Source of the DNA: an uncultured Lachnospiraceae bacterium
GTDB lineage: Bacteria; Bacillota; Clostridia; Lachnospirales; Lachnospiraceae
Direction of reading: 5' to 3'
Assembly (NCBI GenBank): GCA_948438565.1
Contig: CAOJLW010000019.1
Span: 1 to 15,211, forward strand
Length of the DNA stretch: 15,211 bases
The position numbers and the translations under genes are program-made. Shown here piece by piece: positions 1 to 8,305 of the stretch. The stretch's first letter is position 1. Each line of letters opens with the position of its first letter. A model generated the notes under the pieces. The model did not search any database and was not told the origin of the DNA. It saw only the letters and a program-made list of their open reading frames with translations.

Positions 1-168
1 CCGATCGGTCAACGGCGTTTCCAAATTAAAAATTCGGCAGTCGCCGTCAGCAAGTAACTGTCTAAGTTCGGCTCCAAGCAAAGTATCGGCGTCCCCAGAT
101 CGAAATAATTCCATATTACTTTCCGTAGCTACTAAATCCGCTCCAATCAACAATTTAATATCAGACAT
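1..168 (-). CDS. capA: CapA-type metallophosphatase-like protein, N-terminal part only
   Basis: The reading frame opens at an ATG at 168 and stays open for 56 codons to the left edge, so only the N terminus is present. The translation has the CapA (PGA_cap) pattern: a short hydrophobic strand ending in the GAD triad (residues 9-11), then TESN (16-19), and later FNLETPLTD (47-55). In this calcineurin-like family the Asp and the Asn-Leu-Glu segment belong to the metal site. Relatives take part in poly-gamma-glutamate capsule synthesis and also occur in many polysaccharide loci; their exact reaction is poorly defined. The start overlaps the end of the preceding TupA-like gene by 8 nt, with GGGAG upstream of the ATG, which suggests translational coupling. 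No signal peptide is visible in these residues. The family is fairly sure; function in this locus is inferred. Confidence 0.8.
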   Translation of the reverse strand, partial: MSDIKLLIGADLVATESNMELFRSGDADTLLGAELRQLLADGDCRIFNLETPLTDR

Positions 169-1072
169 GTATCCATTCTCCCAGTTTATTGTCCCATTCC
201 GGCGGTGAAAATTCTTCAAATCCGCTTCCTGGATAAAATGTCAATTCCCCAAAATAAATTTTTTGATCTACTTCATAAAAATCCACTCTTACAAATGGAA
301 TCCCATCAGATAAAATTTCTGCTAATACCAACATCTGTTCAAAATGAACCGGTTTGGGTATCGGTTGGCTGCTATTGGGACGCTTTCGACCAAAAGGCAT
401 CTTTTTCCAATCCGTATCAAAAATTGTCACCTTTAACCCAGCTGCTGAAAAACGATCGGTACAAGTAAATATACACCTAACTTTACCATGAAAACACATG
501 AACTTATAGTCTGGCAATTCCAAACCTGACGTATTCGCCAGATATTGCTCTGCCAAAATCCGGGGCGGTACATTTTTATACGGCCATTCACGACCATACA
601 AATAATATTTTTGCTTTAATCCTTTACGTAATCCTCGTTTTACTTTTAAAATATCTAATATGGACTTATCCTGACAGACACACATCCCTAAACCACTATT
701 ATGATTGCACTTTAATACAAATTGATCCGGTAACGCATCAAAATCTATCTTGTCCGGATCATCCCATATTCCCAGTGTAGGAATAATATACTGCTCTCCA
801 ATTTTATCCGCCACATATTCTTTTACCGCACATTTATCCACCATCCGGGTATATGCTGGATTACGGTCATGCAATTTTAACCATTGCAGCTTCTCATTAA
901 AACTAATCGGATTCTCCAGATCTAATTCCGTTCTCATCATTGATTTCCATTTATGCTTCAAATATTCTTCATCCGTCATATGGGGTAACAAGCCTTTATT
1001 GGCTAAATAGAGCAATCTTCTTTCTTTATCTGTAATAAAACCTTGGATCCTATTTCGTATATGCGCCATCAT
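161..1072 (-). CDS. TupA-like ATP-grasp protein (second copy)
   Basis: Predicted cytosolic ATP-grasp ligase of the TupA family, about 303 aa, named after a teichuronopeptide biosynthesis protein of alkaliphilic Bacillus. Residue numbers here count from a GTG at 1075. A family N-terminal segment (NPISFNEKLQW, 55-65) precedes the ATP-grasp fold. Visible landmarks are DALPDQFVLK (113-122) with the nucleotide-binding Lys, a Gly-containing loop (127-130), PDYKFMCFHG (188-197), and the metal-site pair VRVDFY (262-267) and FGELTFYPGSG (275-285). It is clearly related to the gene at 9441-10340. Such proteins are often labelled glycosyltransferases, but the motifs say ATP-dependent carboxylate-amine ligase. 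GTG 1075, ATG 1072 and ATG 1069 are adjacent and no strong Shine-Dalgarno separates them; 1072 is my choice. It follows the acyltransferase by 53 nt. The substrate is unknown; addition of an amino acid to a uronic acid or amino sugar is the inference. Confidence 0.85.
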   Translation of the reverse strand: MMAHIRNRIQGFITDKERRLLYLANKGLLPHMTDEEYLKHKWKSMMRTELDLENPISFNEKLQWLKLHDRNPAYTRMVDKCAVKEYVADKIGEQYIIPTLGIWDDPDKIDFDALPDQFVLKCNHNSGLGMCVCQDKSILDILKVKRGLRKGLKQKYYLYGREWPYKNVPPRILAEQYLANTSGLELPDYKFMCFHGKVRCIFTCTDRFSAAGLKVTIFDTDWKKMPFGRKRPNSSQPIPKPVHFEQMLVLAEILSDGIPFVRVDFYEVDQKIYFGELTFYPGSGFEEFSPPEWDNKLGEWIHV

Positions 1073-1125
1073 CACACCGCCATTTCCATATATTTTTACA
1101 ACTAAGCAAATTAATGGATCTTAAG

Positions 1126-2181
1126 TTATTCTCCAATTAATGTTCTTGTAACTTTAATTTTCAATAATAGATTTGTAATAAAAACGGATCCTACTGTAGC
1201 GGCAATAAAATTAACCAATACATGAATGTAAGGATGGATCCATCCATTAAACCAATAAATCAAGATATAAATCAACTGTTGATGAAATAAATAAATGGGC
1301 ATGGAACGCTCTGTTAAATATAAAAATTTCGGCTTTTCCTTCCAAGAAACCCAGAGCGCTAATTTCTGTAGTACAACAAACGCCATGATAGAACCCAGTA
1401 TATTTAACATACACCCTACTCCCAAAGATAATAGCCGGAACAATATTCCATCCTGCTTGGTCGTATATTGATATAATAGAAAAATCAATATATCCGTTAG
1501 AATATATAACCAGACAGGCGCTTTTCTCACAATCAGGGTTTTATGCCGTCTAATCTGAAAACCAATCCAAAAAAACATAAAATATCTGCAAGCCGTCCAA
1601 ATAGCAGCAATATTCCAAACAAATTGAGAACCCAAAATACCAAGGCCATATAATACGATAGGCACAACGACTCCATGGTTATCATGTTTTACTAACCAAT
1701 CAGACAATACCCAAGCAACCATAAAGACATGAAACAGCATAAGCAAAAACCAAAGCTGACTGGGAGACGTCCCCAAAATATAATTTTTTACAATTGTCAT
1801 GAAATCAAATTGATAAAAAACGCTGGAAATTGGAATTACCCAAACCACAGCAGAAAAAACATATGGAACCAATAATCTTTTTGCTTTATTGAATAGAAAA
1901 GGTAAAAAACTGTTATATTTTCCTTTTTCAAATTTCAGATAATAAAACAAATATCCAGACACCAAAGTAAAACCATATGTATGAAAAGAATTCAGCCAAA
2001 GGGCAAAGTATTTTAAAACGGACGACGTATATACAGGCCCATCCACAAACCAATTCCCTGTCCAAAAAACCATACTATGATAAAATACTACGCACAACAT
2101 CAATATAGTTTTGACAAAATAACAATTTGATAACTCCGTCTGTCCCTCATCCATAGCTTTCATCGTCCGTTTCATTTCCAT
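1126..2181 (-). CDS. Membrane acyltransferase, acyltransferase-3 family (probable O-acetyltransferase)
   Basis: Multi-pass membrane protein of about 351 aa, the usual length for acyltransferase family 3. After a short cytosolic N terminus, the first helix carries VVFYHS, holding the family's conserved His. A second segment has SGYLFYYLKF, and a third has SQLWFLLMLFH, matching the family's LWFL signature. Further hydrophobic helices fill the rest, ending with MPIYLFHQQLIY and a last helix. Members transfer acyl groups, typically acetyl, to sugar hydroxyls, so this gene probably decorates the repeat unit or polymer. An in-frame TTG at 2202 extends the protein by seven residues but has no ribosome site. 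The ATG at 2181 has AGG seven bases upstream (2189-2191), so I chose it. It follows the flippase by 25 nt. The acyl group and acceptor cannot be read from the sequence. Confidence 0.85.
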   Translation of the reverse strand: MEMKRTMKAMDEGQTELSNCYFVKTILMLCVVFYHSMVFWTGNWFVDGPVYTSSVLKYFALWLNSFHTYGFTLVSGYLFYYLKFEKGKYNSFLPFLFNKAKRLLVPYVFSAVVWVIPISSVFYQFDFMTIVKNYILGTSPSQLWFLLMLFHVFMVAWVLSDWLVKHDNHGVVVPIVLYGLGILGSQFVWNIAAIWTACRYFMFFWIGFQIRRHKTLIVRKAPVWLYILTDILIFLLYQYTTKQDGILFRLLSLGVGCMLNILGSIMAFVVLQKLALWVSWKEKPKFLYLTERSMPIYLFHQQLIYILIYWFNGWIHPYIHVLVNFIAATVGSVFITNLLLKIKVTRTLIGE

Positions 2182-2206
2182 CCAACTACCTGCCGCTTCC
2201 AATATT

Positions 2207-3733
2207 TTAAATATTCTTTTTCTTTTCCAGATGCCTTTTTACCACGCCAAGAATTGTTTTTCCATGTAAAACACCATTTACTAAAATCGATATCCCTATC
2301 GTTATCGCAGCAACTTGAAACGCAAAAATCGTCCACGAAAGATACGATACCTGAACCATTGCCATATTATGTGTAAAGAAAAACGCCAGTATGCCAATCA
2401 ATATATCCGAACATAAATAATATACAAAATACCAAACAGAGCGATTTAAAATATGCCCCTTAAGATACCAGACAAAATAACAAGTATGGTACATCATAGC
2501 TACAAATGTGCCAAGTGCAATGCCAACCAATCCAAATCGAAAGACCAAAACTACAGAAATAACAACATTCAAAATTGCAGATAGAAATGCTCCATTTTGC
2601 GTTTCTTTAAAAGCTCCTGCCGCTTTTATAATCCGAAAATACGGCACCCTTAAACATTGCGCCGCATATGCCATCACAAGCATTACCCCAAATGCAGGCA
2701 CAAGATAATCCGCATCTGTAATCCCTCTGGTATAAACAGCAACAAAAGGTTTAATGGTTATGGCAGCTATCGTAAAGATTACCGTCACAGCCGTATGTAC
2801 AATCAGTTCCGTCATTTCAAACGTTTTTAACAGCGTTTTTTGCTCTTTTTTCGCAATCATATTGCCAAATAAAGATTCCAAGCCGGTCGCAGCCGTCATA
2901 ATAATAGCCGTTACTCCATTCGTCACATTAAAATATACAGAATACACAGATACATTGGCAAGCGAGGAAAAAAAGGTTAAAACTACAACATCGACGTGTC
3001 CGCACACTACCGCAGCTAAATGCTGTGCAAAACCATTCCATTTTTGTTTGATCGGCTCCTCTGTCAATTTGAGCTTTTTATTGATGCGATAATGCCTCCT
3101 GACATATATCGCCTGTCCCAATGGCCTCCAAATAAAAATAGACGCTGATAAAAGTTTAACCAAATGAATGGATGCGCCTAACCGCATAAATACAATACAA
3201 AAAATCGTATTCAAAATTGTTGTTGCCATCTGCAAAGCCATCTGGATATATGCTTTTTGATCCGCATTAAGCAGCAACTGATAAGTCATGCCAAAAAAAT
3301 ACTGTGCAAACGTACTGCTGGCTATAATAACCAGCAAAGAAACAGAAAACCATGTATCATATTTGGTGTTGATCGAAGTAGGAAACACAAATGCCAAAAT
3401 TACGATGTATATCAAAAAAATAGCCGCTATTTTTCGAAAAAAACGTTCTGCCGAAATAACAATTTTACTAATCTGTTCATCATTCTTTTTTGCTAGCGGC
3501 CCATATAAGTTGGCCTGAATCACAGGTCCAATTCCCATTTCCAGCAAAGAAATGAATCCAAGAAAATTTGACATGGAAGATATCAGACCATTGGTATCCG
3601 AACCATAATAGATCAGAATATAGCGGGGCAATATAAAACCGCATATCACTGCAACCATTTGTTTCAACACGCCAGTCCCGCTGTTAAGAAAAAATTTCTG
3701 TTTTCTTGTCATCCCTCTATTTCCCTTCCACAT
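2207..3733 (-). CDS. Wzx-like polysaccharide flippase (MOP superfamily)
   Basis: Integral membrane protein of about 508 aa with many hydrophobic segments throughout its length, typical of MOP-superfamily lipid-linked oligosaccharide flippases. The first segment has the recognisable pattern of an FFLNSGTG-type start followed by ICGFILPRYIL and YGSDTNGL, as in Firmicute Wzx and O-antigen transporter proteins. It would move undecaprenyl-linked repeat units from the inner to the outer face of the membrane for polymerisation by the adjacent EpsG-type protein. Three in-frame ATGs are possible: 3754 (overlapping the upstream gene), 3733 and 3712. The one at 3733 has AAAGGA at 3741-3746 with a 7-nt spacer, the strongest ribosome site; 3712 best fits where family members begin. 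Basic residues end the protein (KRHLEKKK). Substrate specificity is not predictable here. Confidence 0.88.
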   Translation of the reverse strand: MWKGNRGMTRKQKFFLNSGTGVLKQMVAVICGFILPRYILIYYGSDTNGLISSMSNFLGFISLLEMGIGPVIQANLYGPLAKKNDEQISKIVISAERFFRKIAAIFLIYIVILAFVFPTSINTKYDTWFSVSLLVIIASSTFAQYFFGMTYQLLLNADQKAYIQMALQMATTILNTIFCIVFMRLGASIHLVKLLSASIFIWRPLGQAIYVRRHYRINKKLKLTEEPIKQKWNGFAQHLAAVVCGHVDVVVLTFFSSLANVSVYSVYFNVTNGVTAIIMTAATGLESLFGNMIAKKEQKTLLKTFEMTELIVHTAVTVIFTIAAITIKPFVAVYTRGITDADYLVPAFGVMLVMAYAAQCLRVPYFRIIKAAGAFKETQNGAFLSAILNVVISVVLVFRFGLVGIALGTFVAMMYHTCYFVWYLKGHILNRSVWYFVYYLCSDILIGILAFFFTHNMAMVQVSYLSWTIFAFQVAAITIGISILVNGVLHGKTILGVVKRHLEKKKNI

Positions 3734-3747
3734 TGCACAATCCTTTA
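3734..3747 (-). promoter_or_regulatory. Ribosome binding site fused to the upstream stop codon (TAAAGGA)
   Basis: The stop codon of the EpsG-type gene (TAA, 3747-3745) is the first part of TAAAGGA, giving an AAAGGA ribosome site followed by a 7-nt spacer and the ATG at 3733. This decides the flippase start and suggests that ribosomes terminating on the upstream gene can reinitiate. The same layout recurs at 8306-8319. Confidence 0.6.
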
Positions 3748-4896
3748 TGCCCATTTGTCCATCCAGAATATTTGACGCATGGTTTCTCTATAAAGCGTCC
3801 CATTAAAACTGATATGTGAAAACATTGCATAAAAAGAGAAAAACAATTGTCCCGCAAAAATAGCCATGATCACACAGGATAAAAAAGTTCTCTGCCAAGG
3901 CTTCCATTCATTGAGAGTCTCATTTAAACTGGAAAATGATAAAACACTGATTACATATATCATTCGTTCAAAAAAAATGGGCATGGAACTTAAGGCAATT
4001 GTACATAAAATCATAAATAAATTAAATTCCATTTTTTTCTTTTTTTTAAAATATAAGTATAACTCGCATACAAAAATCACAAATAATACAATAAGTTTAA
4101 TTTGATTTTCTAAAATCCAACGTTCATTAAATGTATATTCTTCTTTATAAGATAAGAATTTTGAAAATATTAAGTTAAAATATGCACTTGACGTATATTG
4201 CGTTAAAGTGTCTAAGAATGTAGAATTTAGAAATAAACCAATTAAAAATACTGGGATCAACATTTTTATAAAAGATATTTGCTTCCCTTTTCGAACGATA
4301 TACTCATATAACCAACATAACAAAACTAAAAGCAATACAACGATATGTATAGCAGCCGTAACCAAACATATCATATAATATTTTCTTTTATTATGATCAT
4401 ACCATGCATAATAAGCATATGCCCAAATGGCAACCACCATTGTATTTCGAACACCTGAAATAATATAAAACACAGAACAACTTCCCAAAGCCGCAACAAA
4501 ATACATCAGAATTGTCCTTGTTTTATAAGTATGACTTTTTAAATAGAGATTTAGAGTTTTTCCAACAAAAATACCCCATACCAAAACGGAAGCAAACGGT
4601 AGCCAACCGTTATTTTGAGTCCGGGAAACCAGCCATAACATACTATTCCATATAATTAACGGCGAATAAAAAATCGTGATCGATCCCTCACGAAAATAAC
4701 GAATAGTTCTATAATGATTAGTTAAATCGTCCGTAATAGACGGTTCTGCATAAAAAGCAAATGTTGCCAACGCTAATATAAAAATATACCACAAGAGCAT
4801 TACATCTTTTTGTTTCAAATGAATCGGTATCAAAAAAAACATCACCGTTACTGCTAAAAATATCAGCAAGATAACAGAAGTCCAATAAAAGACCAT
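3745..4896 (-). CDS. epsG: EpsG-family polysaccharide polymerase (Wzy-like)
   Basis: Multi-pass membrane protein of 383 aa with the EpsG-family arrangement. Hydrophobic helices occupy residues 5-25 and 32-50, followed by an outer loop with a conserved-looking acidic/His cluster (SITDDLTNHY, 53-62). A long run of helices follows, including SGVRN (147-151), AYAYYAWY (159-166) and a His-bearing helix AAIHIV (181-186). EpsG proteins are the Wzy-like polymerases that join exported repeat units into the chain, so this is the probable polymerase of the locus. AGAGGA lies 7 nt before the ATG, inside the end of the preceding GT4 gene; the stop and start are one nucleotide apart. The gene is strongly AT-rich and carries an A7-G-A8 tract (4032-4047) encoding a short Lys run in a cytosolic loop. 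Linkage specificity is unknown. Confidence 0.85.
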   Translation of the reverse strand: MVFYWTSVILLIFLAVTVMFFLIPIHLKQKDVMLLWYIFILALATFAFYAEPSITDDLTNHYRTIRYFREGSITIFYSPLIIWNSMLWLVSRTQNNGWLPFASVLVWGIFVGKTLNLYLKSHTYKTRTILMYFVAALGSCSVFYIISGVRNTMVVAIWAYAYYAWYDHNKRKYYMICLVTAAIHIVVLLLVLLCWLYEYIVRKGKQISFIKMLIPVFLIGLFLNSTFLDTLTQYTSSAYFNLIFSKFLSYKEEYTFNERWILENQIKLIVLFVIFVCELYLYFKKKKKMEFNLFMILCTIALSSMPIFFERMIYVISVLSFSSLNETLNEWKPWQRTFLSCVIMAIFAGQLFFSFYAMFSHISFNGTLYRETMRQIFWMDKWA

Positions 4897-4897
4897 A

Positions 4898-5974
4898 TTA
4901 CAATCCTCTACTTCTTTCTTTATTTACACAAACAGCAATTATCTCTTTCCATCGCTTTACAATTTCTTCTTCACTATGTGAATGTCTAATCATTGCCCCT
5001 TGTTTTGCCAACTTTGTTTTTACCTCGTTATGTTCAATCAAAAAAATGATTTGTTGCGCCATTTCTACGGCATCGCCTACTTCTACCAATAAGCCATTTT
5101 CCCCATCAACAATCAATTCTGCCGGTCCTCCAGCCGGACAATCCGTACTAACCACCGGAAAACCCATTGCCATTGCCTCCATTAGAGCATTTGGCATCCC
5201 TTCAAAATCGGAAGATAACACATATATATCTGCATCTCGAATTCTTTGATGGACATCCAAACAAAAACCTTCAAATTTCACAAAATCATGAATATTTAGT
5301 TCCATCGATAGCTTCTCCAAGTCCATTCTACCATTTCCCTCACCAAATATTCGTAAAATATACTGCTCGTGTTTATCATGAACCAACTGAAAAGCTTTTA
5401 ATAACATAAAATAATTTTTCTGTGGCAAAAGTCGTCCAATCGCCACTATTTCTCTATTGCAAATATTTGATTTTAATGGAAGATCCGAACGTACTGGGTT
5501 GTGTATTACAATACTTCTATCCTGTATTTTTCTCGAATAAAAACTTTTTGCACCCTCCGTTTGAAATACATAAAAATCACTTCTATGATATAATAATTTT
5601 CGGAGCAATTTACTTTTCCATGACAAAAGATCATGCCTTGGATCATTTCTCTCACTAATAATCACTTTTGTATTTAAATGAATATTAGCAAGAGACAATA
5701 CCAGATTTGCATAGATGCCAACACCTATCGATATATCTATACATTCCTTTTTTAAAAAAAAATGAACCTTTTTTGCATCCATAAATAACCTTCTATCTTT
5801 TATCAAACACACTCGCTTTACCCGCGTAGATAAACTATATTCTTTTGCTTTTTTTTCTTCTGTCACCACATATATCTGAAAACCCTGTTCCTGGCTAAAA
5901 CGGTTTGCCATCGTCACTGTAAAACGCTCTGCTCCTCCGCCATATAAAGAACTGCACACCAATGCTATTTTCAT
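4898..5974 (-). CDS. GT4-family glycosyltransferase
   Basis: Cytosolic GT-B retaining glycosyltransferase of 358 aa. The N-terminal Rossmann half begins MKIALVCSSL and has a GGGAER turn (12-17), usual for acceptor-side loops in this family. The C-terminal donor-binding half has AIGRLLPQKNY (178-188), with the Arg and Lys that contact the nucleotide diphosphate, FGEGNGR (210-216), and the EX7E motif with E258 and E266 in SDFEGMPNALMEAM. It should transfer one sugar from a nucleotide donor to the lipid-linked intermediate on the inner membrane face. AAGGAG sits 8 nt before the ATG. It follows the other GT4 gene by 24 nt and abuts the polymerase gene. A T9/A6 stretch (5748-5762) lies within the coding region. 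The family is clear, but the donor sugar and linkage are not predictable. Confidence 0.9.
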   Translation of the reverse strand: MKIALVCSSLYGGGAERFTVTMANRFSQEQGFQIYVVTEEKKAKEYSLSTRVKRVCLIKDRRLFMDAKKVHFFLKKECIDISIGVGIYANLVLSLANIHLNTKVIISERNDPRHDLLSWKSKLLRKLLYHRSDFYVFQTEGAKSFYSRKIQDRSIVIHNPVRSDLPLKSNICNREIVAIGRLLPQKNYFMLLKAFQLVHDKHEQYILRIFGEGNGRMDLEKLSMELNIHDFVKFEGFCLDVHQRIRDADIYVLSSDFEGMPNALMEAMAMGFPVVSTDCPAGGPAELIVDGENGLLVEVGDAVEMAQQIIFLIEHNEVKTKLAKQGAMIRHSHSEEEIVKRWKEIIAVCVNKERSRGL

Positions 5975-5998
5975 TTTTAATGCTCCTTCTTATCGTAT

Positions 5999-7168
5999 CT
6001 AATTTGAAGATTCTAATGTTCCTTTTAATAAAATGTTTTCAAACTCAGATAAATATGCCTTATATGTCAAATGATTACACGCATACTCAAATGCTGTTTT
6101 CCTTAAATCTTGATAATATGCGTTATTATCTAACAAATTATCCATAGCATTAGCAATATCATATTTGTTCTCTGCTACAACCATTCCTCCAGGCAGATAC
6201 TTTACAACTCCCACATCCGTTGATATAAAAGGAATTCCAGACGCCATAGCTTCTATAATCGTAATCGGAAAGGCTTCCCACTTACTTGTCATCACATAGG
6301 CATAAGCATGTTGCAGTAAATCAGACAATGTTTTTCTATCAATTCCATATAAAAAATGAATATTCTTTTTAACCCCATATTGTATATCTAATTGTTCTTT
6401 TGTTTTTATAAGACTATCATAATATTGGTTATGAAGATTGCCTACAAAAATCAATTTAGAATCAAATTTCATCAAATAAAAAGCCTTTAACAGCAACATC
6501 TGATTCTTCCTAAAAAGATAATTAGCTACGTAAATAAAATACTTTGATTCTTTTTCTGTTCTTCTTTCTTCCAATTTTTCAAAAAACATATCTTCTGCAA
6601 AATTAGCTAATATATAATTTTTATTTGGATACCTTGCATTTAAAAAAATATATGAATCATCTTTCTCGTGTAAATGGATAATTTTATCAAAATATCCAAT
6701 TCTCTTCTGATTCACTTGATAAAAAATTCCCCATCGTATATCTTTCAACAGCTTATGAAAAAAAACTTTTACTCCAACAAAGTCAATTTTTTTCCACTTT
6801 CTTCTATGCATACCATGCATATATAAAATTTTTTGACATTTCATCTGTGGCAATATTTTCAAAACCCAATCCGCTGCCACCGATTCTAGTCGAACAAATA
6901 CCATGGCGTCCGCACTTTTAGCAACTTCCAATATTTTCTTTTGATATTCAGCTTTATCACCGATATGCAAGAGATATTTATCCTCAATATTACATCTAAC
7001 AACTCTGACTCCATTAATGATATCTTCTTTTTTACAATTTTTATATAATCTTGTAATAACTGTAATCTCATGACCATTTTTCACTAACCCTTCGGCCAAA
7101 TTTTGTGTTACAAATTGCACTCCATCTTTTTCAGGATAGTATGTTGTTACAGCAATGCCAATTTTCAT
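5999..7168 (-). CDS. GT4-family glycosyltransferase
   Basis: GT-B fold glycosyltransferase of 389 aa. The N-terminal half starts MKIGIAVTTYYPEKDGVQ, the usual first strand and glycine loop of GT4 enzymes. The C-terminal half has YVANYLFRKNQMLLLKAF (213-230), where RK aligns with the nucleotide-contacting Arg/Lys pair, then FVGN (241-244). The EX7E motif is at E298 and E306 (KWEAFPITIIEAMASG), followed by ISTDVG. It probably adds one sugar of the repeat unit. GAGGTG lies 8 nt before the ATG. A 66-nt gap separates it from the damaged ATP-grasp gene, the largest gap in the window; part of that gap is that gene's displaced coding tail. The gene is among the most AT-rich here: only 10 of the 60 bases at 6601-6660 are G or C. 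Donor and acceptor are unknown. Confidence 0.9.
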   Translation of the reverse strand: MKIGIAVTTYYPEKDGVQFVTQNLAEGLVKNGHEITVITRLYKNCKKEDIINGVRVVRCNIEDKYLLHIGDKAEYQKKILEVAKSADAMVFVRLESVAADWVLKILPQMKCQKILYMHGMHRRKWKKIDFVGVKVFFHKLLKDIRWGIFYQVNQKRIGYFDKIIHLHEKDDSYIFLNARYPNKNYILANFAEDMFFEKLEERRTEKESKYFIYVANYLFRKNQMLLLKAFYLMKFDSKLIFVGNLHNQYYDSLIKTKEQLDIQYGVKKNIHFLYGIDRKTLSDLLQHAYAYVMTSKWEAFPITIIEAMASGIPFISTDVGVVKYLPGGMVVAENKYDIANAMDNLLDNNAYYQDLRKTAFEYACNHLTYKAYLSEFENILLKGTLESSN

Positions 7169-7214
7169 ATCTTTTACACCTCATTGATGTTGACTTAAGC
7201 TTCATCTCTAAAAT

Positions 7215-7292
7215 TCATTTTTTACTGATCTCGTTTAATATTTGATCCGTATACTTGTCAAATATAGGGCCATTACATATCTGATGCGAATA
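7215..7292 (-). other. Displaced C-terminal reading frame of the upstream ATP-grasp gene
   Basis: In the neighbouring frame, the DNA just beyond residue 339 of the 7235-8305 gene reads HQICNGPIFDKYTDQIL, then ends at TGA 7217-7215. This resembles the tail of sugar-transfer-associated ATP-grasp proteins (HQ followed by NGPLF) and the matching place in the adjacent paralogue (PQIVSGKGLF). One extra base between 7287 and 7292 would join the two parts into a protein of about 363 aa. Either the gene carries a one-base deletion or the sequence has an error here. Confidence 0.75.
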
Positions 7293-8305
7293 ATTCCCTG
7301 TGGAGTAATATTAAACTCTATAATTGCAAAATTATTTTCAGAAATTGCAACATTCCACGATAAAATTCTAAAATACCCAAAACGCATTTGCTGTCTTTTG
7401 ATAGCACCGGTTATATTTTGATAATTAGGAATTAAGATATATTTAAATTCCTTACCATTCGGATGTTTTTCCAATTGAACAAATTTTTTATTCCAGGCTA
7501 CTTCTTTTATATAACCATGCTCATCAATACCACAAAAAATTCCTCCACTGGATATATTATCAATCCTCGCACCACTGTCGCCCATCCTAAAAATGGCTGA
7601 TAACATCACAATTTCTTTTCCATTATGAAAAGTGATAAATCGCACTGTATTAACAGAAGACGGATTCACTTCATGTAAAATTCCATTCTGAACAACGACG
7701 TTTTGAATCACAAAATCTCTGTCATATTCCTGAAAAAAATTTCGTATTGACTCGTCGCTCTTCATAGAATTTTCAATAAATCTAACACCCGCACCGCCTT
7801 TTCCTTCTATGGAAGGTTTTATCACAAAGGTATGATTGATATCTTGGCATATTACATTAGCTTCATCTTCATCAATCAATTCAAAATCATGATTATAAAA
7901 ATATCCTCCAATATTTCTTACAAAAATATATGGTACTGAAATAGTTTCAGTATCTAACCTTACATCATAATAGTTTTTATCATCAATTGCTTTTGCAAAT
8001 ATCTTTTTATTATAATATGGTTCAATTTTCCCAAAATACAAATTTTCTGGAATATATCTGACGTCTTCTATACCGTTATGAAAAGCATAAAAGGAATGCC
8101 GCATTGGATTTACTCGAAGTCCGTAAGACGCATAATATTTTTTTACCTCTCGTTCAAAAATGGTATTTTTCACATATGGATTATTTTTAACAAGATTCTT
8201 TTGGATTTTGTTGAATAAAATTTTATAATAATAATAATCTTCCAATCCAGTTGCATTTGAACAAAACTCCGCAAACTTTTTTACCTGATTAACCAAGACG
8301 CTCAT
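7235..8305 (-). CDS. Sugar-transfer-associated ATP-grasp protein, frameshifted at C terminus
   Basis: Predicted ATP-grasp ligase of the sugar-transfer-associated family, 356 aa as read. An N-terminal domain (RYIPENLYFGKIEPYYN, 83-99; AKAIDDKNYYD, 104-114) leads into the ATP-grasp core. There FVIKPSIEGKGGAGV (160-174) supplies the nucleotide Lys and glycine loop, FVIQN (198-202) the hinge, VNTVRF (218-223) and GGIFCGI (254-260) core strands, and FAIIEFN (326-332) the Glu/Asn metal ligands. Two faults are visible. The place of the first metal-binding Asp (SWD in the paralogue) is Asn318 in SWN, and after residue 339 the frame departs from the family, giving an unrelated basic ending (IRIKY). 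AAAGGA lies 7 nt before the ATG, fused to the stop of the preceding gene. It may be inactive or altered; a sequencing error could explain the frameshift but hardly both changes. Confidence 0.82.
   Translation of the reverse strand: MSVLVNQVKKFAEFCSNATGLEDYYYYKILFNKIQKNLVKNNPYVKNTIFEREVKKYYASYGLRVNPMRHSFYAFHNGIEDVRYIPENLYFGKIEPYYNKKIFAKAIDDKNYYDVRLDTETISVPYIFVRNIGGYFYNHDFELIDEDEANVICQDINHTFVIKPSIEGKGGAGVRFIENSMKSDESIRNFFQEYDRDFVIQNVVVQNGILHEVNPSSVNTVRFITFHNGKEIVMLSAIFRMGDSGARIDNISSGGIFCGIDEHGYIKEVAWNKKFVQLEKHPNGKEFKYILIPNYQNITGAIKRQQMRFGYFRILSWNVAISENNFAIIEFNITPQGIIRIRYVMALYLTSIRIKY

Noticed and set aside
205..468. Plus-strand open frame of 87 codons
   Set aside because: It is fully antisense to the TupA-like gene, has no family resemblance, and the other plus-strand frames in the window are likewise shadows.
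1232..1245. Perfect 14-bp palindrome GGATGGATCCATCC
   Set aside because: It lies inside the acyltransferase coding sequence, encodes ordinary residues, and has no repeated partner or operator context.
2182..2202. TTG start for the acyltransferase
   Set aside because: There is no ribosome site before the TTG, whereas the ATG at 2181 has AGG at a 7-nt distance.
7169..7234. Possible internal promoter or terminator in the largest gap
   Set aside because: No -35/-10 pair and no hairpin with a T run is visible. Part of the gap is the displaced tail of the frameshifted gene.
8225..8238. ATA/TAT trinucleotide microsatellite
   Set aside because: It encodes four tyrosines in the N-terminal region of the ATP-grasp protein. 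Length changes would keep the frame, so it is not a switch candidate.
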